Of a DNA stretch of 13,497 bases, positions 6,386-11,876 are shown in pieces. Source of the stretch: Flavobacteriales bacterium (GTDB taxonomy: Bacteria > Bacteroidota > Bacteroidia > Flavobacteriales_D > Parvicellaceae); assembly GCA_026993705.1 (NCBI GenBank), contig JALWSJ010000339.1, positions 1 to 13,497 of the forward strand, in the 5' to 3' direction. Under the pieces are notes generated by a model, which saw only the letters and a program-made list of their open reading frames with translations, had not been told where the DNA came from and made no database searches. Each line of letters begins with the position of its first letter. Positions within the stretch are counted from its first letter, which is position 1. The position numbers and the translations under genes were made by a program.

Positions 6386-6636
6386 TCTTCAATTAAGTGA
6401 TGTTCTGTAAATTCTCCGGCTTTGTATTTTTCTATACCATTTAGTAATCTTTTAGCATTTTTCTGATTACCAAGTAGGTATAATGTTTCTTGTAAACTTT
6501 CATAATCTGATTTTGCTAAAACAACCACGTCTTCATGATTTTTTCGCTTTACGTAAAGCGGTGTGTGTAAAGTAAATATCTCGTCTAATAGTGTTTTTAA
6601 ATTTTGTCTGAAATTGGAATAGGTTGTGATAATCAT
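6382..6636 (-). CDS. yefM: YefM-family antitoxin (Phd/YefM)
   Basis: The partner of the downstream toxin. This 84-residue Phd/YefM protein has a DNA-binding N-terminal domain (SNFRQNLKTLLDEI, PLYVKRKNHEDVVVLAKSDYESLQETLYLL) and a charged, probably disordered C-terminal tail (about 60-84) that in this family wraps the toxin active site. Length and motif order match E. coli YefM closely. It should repress its own operon, with YoeB as co-repressor; the TGTACA repeat pair upstream (6678-6695) is the expected operator. It lies first in the operon and overlaps yoeB by 4 nt, which favours antitoxin excess. Confidence 0.95.
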   Translation of the reverse strand: MIITTYSNFRQNLKTLLDEIFTLHTPLYVKRKNHEDVVVLAKSDYESLQETLYLLGNQKNAKRLLNGIEKYKAGEFTEHHLIEE

Positions 6637-6653
6637 GATGTTATATTTTTTTG

Positions 6654-6661
6654 TAAAGATA
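6654..6661 (-). promoter_or_regulatory. Probable -7 box of the yefM-yoeB operon
   Basis: On the minus strand the sequence reads TATCTTTA, one fixed base from TAnnTTTG, 17 nt before the yefM ATG. The operator repeats lie just upstream, over the expected -33 region, where bound YefM-YoeB would block RNA polymerase. Confidence 0.4.
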
Positions 6662-6677
6662 ATAAACGTTTTATTCT

Positions 6678-6695
6678 TGTACTAAAAGTTGTACA
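6678..6695 (-). promoter_or_regulatory. YefM-YoeB operator: two TGTACA-type motifs 12 bp apart
   Basis: TGTACA at 6690-6695 sits inside the perfect palindrome GTTGTACAAC (6688-6697). A second, imperfect motif TGTACT lies at 6678-6683. Their spacing is exactly 12 bp, the same core and spacing reported for the E. coli yefM-yoeB operator. The site lies 42-59 nt upstream of the yefM start. The motifs are seen; binding is inferred from the family. Confidence 0.7.
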
Positions 6696-6762
6696 ACAAA
6701 GTTTCGTTTTTATACCATTTAAACATTGACACGAGCCTAATAAAGTGTTTTAATTTTCCTTA

Positions 6763-6840
6763 TCCATCTTCATAAAATATTTCCATAGCTAAGGCTATGC
6801 AAAGATTTTATTCATCGTCTAAGAAAACTAAAACTCACTT
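6763..6840 (-). repeat. Interspersed repeat with 40-nt hairpin, copy D
   Basis: This is an inverted copy of 3277-3350. The hairpin at 6772-6811 has outer stem ATAAAAT/ATTTTAT, an internal mismatch, TTT/AAA, a mismatch at the position of the G-G pair (G-G on the minus strand), and CATAGC-TAAG-GCTATG. Compared with copy C the outer stem has changed on both arms in a compensating way. Confidence 0.8.
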
Positions 6841-6879
6841 TTTTGTCTCTTTTCAAAATTCAAATGGGATGAGACACGC

Positions 6880-6969
6880 AAGCGTAGCCATAGCTACGGT
6901 GAGTATCGAAAAAAGAGCATAGCCAATAATGATGTGGAGTTTGGCTGTGGAATAGAATTTCACTTGCGG
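6880..6969 (+). repeat. Interspersed repeat, copy B of the ~90-bp tailed hairpin
   Basis: About 84% identical, without gaps, to 1961-2050. The hairpin is CGTAGC-CATA-GCTACG at 6883-6898, followed by the same GAGTATCGAAAAA, CCAATAATGATG and GGAATAGAATTTCACT tail. It ends about 10 bp from the stop codon of the mscS gene. Together with copy D it fills the gene-free stretch 6700-6979. Confidence 0.8.
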
Positions 6970-6979
6970 ATTTAAGGTA

Positions 6980-7819
6980 TTACCTCTTCAAGTAAACATC
7001 TCGTTGCGGGAAAGGAATGGTTATATTATTTTCTCTAAAGGCTTTATCAATGGCTTTGCGAATATCACTTTTAGTTCGCTCTATCGGAAACACCTGATTG
7101 GAATAGAAAAGTAATTGAAAATCAATGGAAGAATCACCAAAATTAGTGAGCCATGTTTCTATTTTCTGTTTCTTTAAAACGGCGGGATGTTCTTTTGCAC
7201 ATTGTTCTAAAATCGAGCAAACAAGAGCGATATCACTACCGTAGGCAACGCCTACGTCTATTCTAAATCGAACAACCCTTGTTTGGTGTGTCCAATTGAT
7301 AACTTTATCGGTAGTGATTTTAGAATTAGGTATAATAATGGAAATATTATCTCTATTCAACCCTTCTGATGTTCTTAATCCTATTTGTTTTATTTGCACA
7401 ATTTCGCCGTCTATTTCCAATACATCATTTACTCTTGTCGCTCCTTCTAATAGTAAAATAATACCTGAAATAAAATCATTAAATGTTTGTTGCAATCCAA
7501 TTCCTACTCCAACTAATAAAGCCGCCGAGCCGGTCAACAAAGCGGTTATTTTCAGTCCCAAAGAATCTAAAATAATGACAACCACCAAGAGCCAATAAAT
7601 GTAACTGATGATTTGAGTCAGCGAATAAAGAGAACCGGAGTCAAAATTGGTGAATTTGTTGGAGCGAAATAGTATTTTTTTTATCCGATTTAAAATCAAT
7701 TTGGCAATTAATAAGATAATAACGATAGTTAATACCTTGTTGACCGTTAATACATACTCGCCAATATTTATGAGTCTAAACCCTAAAATTTCATTTAAAG
7801 TTTCTTTTAATGTTTGCAT
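6980..7819 (-). CDS. MscS-family small-conductance mechanosensitive channel
   Basis: An inner-membrane channel that opens under membrane tension to release solutes on osmotic downshock. At 279 residues it has the minimal MscS layout: TM1 about 24-44, TM2 about 68-86, and a pore-lining TM3 (about 91-125) rich in Gly and Ala (GSAALLVGVGIGLQQTFNDFISG). The cytoplasmic beta domain follows, with VNDVLEIDG and the classic IPNSKITTDKVINWT segment at 163-177. The C-terminal alpha/beta vestibule ends in IPFPQRDVYLKR, a common MscS ending. It starts 8 nt after the endonuclease I stop, so the two are probably co-transcribed. No strong terminator follows; a repeat lies directly downstream. Confidence 0.95.
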   Translation of the reverse strand: MQTLKETLNEILGFRLINIGEYVLTVNKVLTIVIILLIAKLILNRIKKILFRSNKFTNFDSGSLYSLTQIISYIYWLLVVVIILDSLGLKITALLTGSAALLVGVGIGLQQTFNDFISGIILLLEGATRVNDVLEIDGEIVQIKQIGLRTSEGLNRDNISIIIPNSKITTDKVINWTHQTRVVRFRIDVGVAYGSDIALVCSILEQCAKEHPAVLKKQKIETWLTNFGDSSIDFQLLFYSNQVFPIERTKSDIRKAIDKAFRENNITIPFPQRDVYLKR

Positions 7820-7827
7820 ACGATAAC

Positions 7828-8892
7828 TTATTGAACTGCAAATTTAACAGCGTTGCTTCTTTTTCCGGTAGCTGTTATCAAATAAATTCCTTTAGGCAGG
7901 TCAATCTGTATATTTTGTTGTGTTTGTTGGATGGTAGTTTTCAGTAATTTTTCCCCCAATAAATTGTAAACCGCGACTAGTGTCGGTTTATTGATAGTGG
8001 AAGTTAATGTTAATATGCCGTTTGCGTATCGTGATGAAATAAGAACGGTTTCGTGGTTTCTTTCTATGGAAGCGGTTGGTCCCCAAACTCTGACTGTCCA
8101 TTCTGGATGATCAATATAAGGGTTTCTGTTTCCTTGTATTTGATAAATTGCATTGTTCCTGTCGATTTCTTTTTGGCTAACGGGGTCGTTGGTTGCCCAT
8201 TCTACCAACATGTTTTCTGCCCATGTTGAAAAACCATTGCCCGAAAGCATATCACTCGACCACGTAGAACACACATTTTGATAACGTGTTAGCATATAAA
8301 AATACGAACGAGCTACATCTCCTTTATATTCATCAATCGGTTCAAAGACTTTAGCGTTGTTTTGGGTTGAAGAATAGCCCGGATAATTACAATATCCCAA
8401 TTTGGAACCGTTTTGAGATGTCCAAGTAGCGTTTCCAACTGTTCCGTAGGCGTTGTTACTTCTTTTTCCGTTTACATAGCCATCTACCGGATATACGTGA
8501 AACAAATCACTGTTCATCGGTGCTATATCATTGAACCATGATTTAGGCATCGAGTGTTCTCTATTATAGCAATCGCCCTCTCCCGAATAATTACCGCATT
8601 TATCTGAATTATAGACAAAATTATAAGGATTGTTACCGTTTGGATTGTCCGAATAAATGTCCCAAATATAATTACTGTTGGGTTGTTTGTCTGTTTGTCC
8701 AAAGAGATTCCACAAGTTATTATAGGATTGAGTGTTGTGATTTTTTATGATGTTAAATAAAGCCAATTTTAAATCATCTCCATATAGTCCCATAGCATTG
8801 TCGTAATATCCTGCAGGTATTTGAGCAAAAGCACTTGCGGGAAAAATAAGGATAAAAAAGAGGTGTTTTATTGTGTTTCTGATAGACATCAT
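7828..8892 (-). CDS. Secreted endonuclease I family nuclease with type IX secretion C-terminal domain
   Basis: An extracellular or periplasmic DNA/RNA endonuclease of the EndA/Vvn (endonuclease I, beta-beta-alpha-Me) family. Residues 1-23 form a signal peptide (cut after AFA). The catalytic domain spans about 25-270: the metal/His motif is NREHSMPKSW (110-119, with His113 as likely general base), then DLFHVYPVDGYVNGKRSN, FEPIDEYKGDVARSYFYM (183-200) and RNNAIYQIQGNRNPYIDHPEW (245-265). Several paired cysteines (99, 108, 168, 208) fit an exported protein. The last ~70 residues (VAVYNLLGEKLL...LPKGIYLITATGKRSNAVKFAV) are a Por-type sorting domain, so export is predicted to use the type IX system. 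A second ATG lies one codon downstream of the chosen start. A likely role is nucleic-acid scavenging or biofilm DNA turnover. Confidence 0.95.
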   Translation of the reverse strand: MMSIRNTIKHLFFILIFPASAFAQIPAGYYDNAMGLYGDDLKLALFNIIKNHNTQSYNNLWNLFGQTDKQPNSNYIWDIYSDNPNGNNPYNFVYNSDKCGNYSGEGDCYNREHSMPKSWFNDIAPMNSDLFHVYPVDGYVNGKRSNNAYGTVGNATWTSQNGSKLGYCNYPGYSSTQNNAKVFEPIDEYKGDVARSYFYMLTRYQNVCSTWSSDMLSGNGFSTWAENMLVEWATNDPVSQKEIDRNNAIYQIQGNRNPYIDHPEWTVRVWGPTASIERNHETVLISSRYANGILTLTSTINKPTLVAVYNLLGEKLLKTTIQQTQQNIQIDLPKGIYLITATGKRSNAVKFAVQ

Positions 8893-8990
8893 AATTAAAA
8901 GTTTATTTCAATTCACAAGATAATAAAAATACGGCTTAAATTAGATAGACTTATGTAAAAATATAAAACAATGGTACAAGCGAATGTTGA

Positions 8991-9683
8991 TTATGGCGTA
9001 AATTTATATCCAACTCCCCTTACTGATTTAAAATAGGTGTTGGGGTTCACGTCTTTTTCAAATATTTTTCGAAAAGATAGAATGACATTGTCGATGGTTC
9101 TTGTTGTGGGAAACACTTCATATCCCCATACTTTTTCCAAGATTTCTTGCCGGCTTACAGCTTGGTTTTTTTTGTCGATGAGTAGCTTTAAAAGATTTAA
9201 TTGTTTTTTTGTTAACGACTGTTTATTTCCTTTGTTATCTATGACTTCAAAGGATTCAAAGTTGATGGTTTGATTGCCAATCGTGTAAGTTGTTAAATTG
9301 GTGTCGGATTCGTTTGAGTTTGATGTTCGTTTGATTAGTAACTTGATGCGTAACAGTAATTCTTCTATGTTAAAAGGTTTGGTCAGATAATCATCGCCTC
9401 CGATGGATAGTCCTTTGATTTTGTCTTCGGTATCGCCTTTTGCCGTAAGGAACAGAATGGGGGTTTTAGAATCATTGAGGCGTATGGTTTCGCAAATGTC
9501 AAATCCGTTGACGTCTGGTAGCATTACATCTAAGAGGATAAGGTCGTATTTTCTCTCTTTGCTTTTATTGATAGCCTCTTTCCCACGAAAAGCAGAGGTT
9601 ACATTATATCCCTCTAATGAAAGATTTAACTTAATAGCTTCGTGTAGGTTTTCTTCGTCTTCTACTAATAAAAGATTGCTCAT
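8991..9683 (-). CDS. OmpR/PhoB-family response regulator (kinase not in window)
   Basis: A two-component transcription factor, 230 residues, standard length. The receiver domain (1-118) has the acidic pair Glu8-Asp9, the phosphoacceptor Asp52 in LILLDVMLPDVNG, Thr80 in LFLTAKG and Lys102 in YLTKPF. The winged-helix DNA-binding domain (about 130-229) shows LTKKQLNLLKLL, VSRQEILEKVWGYE, the recognition helix TRTIDNVILSFRKIFE and the wing SVRGVGYKF. No histidine kinase is adjacent: the gene downstream encodes an endonuclease and the upstream gene is divergent, so the partner must lie elsewhere or is absent. It has an exact -7 box upstream. It could regulate the divergent GH26-like gene across the shared 113-bp intergenic region, but nothing proves this. 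Confidence 0.95.
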   Translation of the reverse strand: MSNLLLVEDEENLHEAIKLNLSLEGYNVTSAFRGKEAINKSKERKYDLILLDVMLPDVNGFDICETIRLNDSKTPILFLTAKGDTEDKIKGLSIGGDDYLTKPFNIEELLLRIKLLIKRTSNSNESDTNLTTYTIGNQTINFESFEVIDNKGNKQSLTKKQLNLLKLLIDKKNQAVSRQEILEKVWGYEVFPTTRTIDNVILSFRKIFEKDVNPNTYFKSVRGVGYKFTP

Positions 9684-9719
9684 AGGATTGTTTTGTTTTT
9701 ATGTATGTGACCCGAATGA

Positions 9720-9753
9720 CAAATATAGTGTTTTTCGTATTTGTATTATGCAA
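9720..9753 (-). promoter_or_regulatory. Promoter of the response regulator gene (-7 TATATTTG, -33 TTG)
   Basis: On the minus strand TATATTTG (9720-9727) matches TAnnTTTG at all fixed bases, with TTG at 9751-9753 giving a 23-bp spacing, within the range described for Flavobacterium promoters. Transcription would start near 9714, leaving a leader of about 30 nt. This is the most complete promoter in the window. Confidence 0.6.
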
Positions 9754-9796
9754 TATATTATCTTAGCTTTACTTTCTTCTTACAAAATATAAATAT

Positions 9797-10843
9797 ATGA
9801 GAGTTAGTAATCGTTATCTTTATTTATTGTTGATAGGGTTAGTTTTAGCATCTGGTTTAGATTCGTGTAAAAAACAACGGTTAAAAAGGCACAAAAAGAA
9901 ATGGATAAAAAACGCTTTTGAAGCTTTGAGCGAGAATAAATATCCCAGAGTAAAAGCCATTTCGTGGTGGAATGAAAATTTTGATAATTCTAAACTTCGT
10001 ATTGATGCCTCAAAAAAAAGTTTGAAAGCCTACCAAAAAGGTGTAGCAAACAATATTTTTATTACAGAGCCCGTTTTTTTTAATAGTAAGCTGATAGCTG
10101 GAGATGGTATTTATCATTCGGCTTATCCTGATTTCGGCGGAACGGAAGATGTGGTTACGGCGGAACGTATTGATGAGTTTGAGACCTTGGCAAAAAAGGA
10201 TATTGTATGGGCTTATTTTTCTAATAATTGGTACAATTCTATTTCTTTTCCAAGCGATGCTGTTTCGATTATTCATAATGCGGGTAAAGTTCCGTTTATT
10301 CGTATGATGTCGAGAACGAATTTTGATGTTGGAGGACCTGATGAAAATTACACGATGCAAAAAATTATTGATGGTGATTTTGATGCAGAATTGACACAAT
10401 GGGCAAATGATGCTGCGGGGTTAAATTATCCGATTTTAGTAGAATTTGGAACAGAGGTAAATGGAGATTGGTTTCCGTGGAATGGTTCTTATAATGGAGC
10501 GGATGAAACAAGTTATGGTGATTCTCAAAAAACAGATGGTCAAGAAAGGTTTATTGATGCGTATCGGCATATTATAGATATTTGTAATACGGCAGGAGCT
10601 GATAATATTACGTGGTTTTTTCATGTGGACGCGTACAGTTCGCCTGATGTGGATTGGAATGACATTACAGGATATTATCCCGGGGATGATTATATAGACT
10701 GGTTAGGAGTAAGCGTTTACGGACCTCAAGAACCTAATGAGGATTATCAAAGTTTTACGGAAATAATGGATGATGTTTATCCTATATTATCGTCATTATC
10801 CGATAAGCCGATAGCTGTGCTGGAATTTGCTATAACAGAGTAA
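9797..10843 (+). CDS. GH26-like (beta-mannanase-type) glycosidase lipoprotein with permuted domain order
   Basis: A 348-residue exported TIM-barrel glycosidase resembling family GH26. Residues 1-23 are hydrophobic and end in LDSC, so Cys24 is a probable lipidation site (Bacteroidetes-style SCKK), although Asp at -2 is unusual. The likely acid/base is Glu220 in VEFGTEVNGDWFPWNG, and the likely nucleophile is Glu343 in KPIAVLEFAITE. Other barrel segments are DIVWAYFSNNW (135-145), PFIRMM, ITWFFHVDAY and DDYIDWLGVSVYGPQ. The order is odd: residues about 35-90 (WIKNAF, YPRVKAISWWNE, LRIDASKKSLKAY) look like the end of a GH26 barrel (helix 7, strand 8, helix 8), which normally follows the nucleophile, yet the protein stops five residues after Glu343. 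The catalytic residues are intact. Substrate is unknown; mannan is the family precedent. It ends 25 nt before the minus-strand repeat element. Confidence 0.85.
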   Translation: MRVSNRYLYLLLIGLVLASGLDSCKKQRLKRHKKKWIKNAFEALSENKYPRVKAISWWNENFDNSKLRIDASKKSLKAYQKGVANNIFITEPVFFNSKLIAGDGIYHSAYPDFGGTEDVVTAERIDEFETLAKKDIVWAYFSNNWYNSISFPSDAVSIIHNAGKVPFIRMMSRTNFDVGGPDENYTMQKIIDGDFDAELTQWANDAAGLNYPILVEFGTEVNGDWFPWNGSYNGADETSYGDSQKTDGQERFIDAYRHIIDICNTAGADNITWFFHVDAYSSPDVDWNDITGYYPGDDYIDWLGVSVYGPQEPNEDYQSFTEIMDDVYPILSSLSDKPIAVLEFAITE

Positions 10844-10868
10844 TTTATTTGTTTTTTTTGTAGTATTT

Positions 10869-11018
10869 GCGTTAGGGGTAGAACGGTATGTTTGAACTCC
10901 TTTTGGTTTGTTGCATATATGCAAACTAAAAGAGTGAGTAGTGATAGCCCGACCCATTTCTACAAAATAAATGTTTCGCGGTAGCGATATGTTTGTTTTG
11001 TAGAAATGGGGAACGCCC
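10869..11018 (-). repeat. Structured ~150-bp interspersed element, copy 2
   Basis: This is an inverted copy of 3104-3255, reading on the minus strand from GGGCGTT to CCCTAACGC. The variable hairpin (10953-11010) has a perfect 15-bp outer stem, CCCATTTCTACAAAA against TTTTGTAGAAATGGG, and pairs on inward with few mismatches to a GGTA loop. It shares almost no sequence with copy 1's hairpin. The conserved block (10932-10953) and the second hairpin with the TTGCATATATGCAA palindrome (10911-10924) are retained. On the minus strand it starts 3 nt after the stop codon of the outer-membrane protein gene. Confidence 0.85.
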
Positions 11019-11021
11019 TAA

Positions 11022-11876
11022 TTAAAATCCCCAAAGAATCCTTACTACGGCACTATGTTGCAATCCAAATGGTTTAAAGTCCGAGGACATTCTTGTACGT
11101 GCGTACGTTGCGTTGTAATTGAGGTCGAAAGTAAAGGTTTCGTTATAAATGTATCGTGCTCCGAGTCCTGCTCCGCCTCCAAATCCGATTCCTCCGGGTG
11201 GGACGGTTTGTTGAAGGTTCAGCTGTCCGTTTTGCGAACCGTTTGGACTTACGTTGTGAAATATGGTGTATTTTTTATTGTTGATGACAAAGTAATTATC
11301 CTCCAAACGGGTGTTGTTTACATTTCCGAAAAAGTTAAAGTAACTTTCAAATTTTTCTTCCTGGTAAAATGTGGCTTGAACTCCGATGTTTAAATTGCTT
11401 CTGCTTTCTGTTCCGAAGATAGGGATTTGTTCGTAGGTATCTCCGAAGGTAGTCGGGTCGTTGGGGTTAGATATTGCTACGCTAAAAGCGTCTTGAATTT
11501 TCAGTTTTGATATATTTAACTCAGCATATACAGAGATGGATTCATCTAGCTTTAACCCTGCAAAACCTCCTATATTATAAGCCGTATTGTAGGAAATTGT
11601 TCCTTTTTGCGGTAATTCTTCTATCTTGTAGTTGTATTTAAAATACTGGTCAAAAACCGGCTTATTGGTAATGGTATGGAATTGATAATAAACACCGTAA
11701 GGTGTGTCGCCGTTGTAGTAAACAGCGGTGTTTCCATTTGCTTTTAGTCCGCCGATATTTAATCCGAAGAAGAATTGAACACCGTCCGTTTCTTCTTCGG
11801 TATTTGCTTCCTCTTGTGCTGTAATAGCTGAGGCAAAGATGAACAATAGAAAGGTATAAAGATAGACCATACGCAT
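11022..11876 (-). CDS. Predicted outer-membrane beta-barrel protein
   Basis: A 284-residue exported protein. Residues 1-20 are a signal peptide (cut after AITA, leaving Gln-Glu-Glu). The mature part alternates aromatic or hydrophobic with polar residues (FFFGLNIGGL, NIGGFAGLKLDESISVYAELNISKL, LNIGVQATFYQEEKFESYFNFFGNV, GGGAGLGARYIYNETFTFDLNYNATYA) and ends in the aromatic LWGF, the C-terminal signature of BAM-assembled barrels. Eight to ten strands are plausible. I assign no specific function. Its ATG shares one base with the lon stop (TAATG), so translation is probably coupled to lon. It is the last gene of that unit and is followed 3 nt later by the structured repeat element. An in-frame ATG two codons downstream is an alternative start. 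Confidence 0.85.
   Translation of the reverse strand: MRMVYLYTFLLFIFASAITAQEEANTEEETDGVQFFFGLNIGGLKANGNTAVYYNGDTPYGVYYQFHTITNKPVFDQYFKYNYKIEELPQKGTISYNTAYNIGGFAGLKLDESISVYAELNISKLKIQDAFSVAISNPNDPTTFGDTYEQIPIFGTESRSNLNIGVQATFYQEEKFESYFNFFGNVNNTRLEDNYFVINNKKYTIFHNVSPNGSQNGQLNLQQTVPPGGIGFGGGAGLGARYIYNETFTFDLNYNATYARTRMSSDFKPFGLQHSAVVRILWGF

Noticed and set aside
7296..7598. 100-codon plus-strand frame opposite the MscS gene
   Set aside because: It is a shadow of an unmistakable MscS coding sequence, with no initiation signals of its own.
9403..9792. 129-codon plus-strand frame opposite the response regulator
   Set aside because: It overlaps the intact regulator coding sequence and its promoter, and its translation resembles no protein.
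10010..10399. 129-codon minus-strand frame within the GH26-like gene
   Set aside because: It is antisense to a well-supported catalytic domain.
10844..10868. A missing C-terminal part of the GH26-like protein hidden by a frameshift after 10843
   Set aside because: The 25 nt before the repeat element are T-rich with no continuation of the fold, and the expected C-terminal piece is present at the N-terminus.
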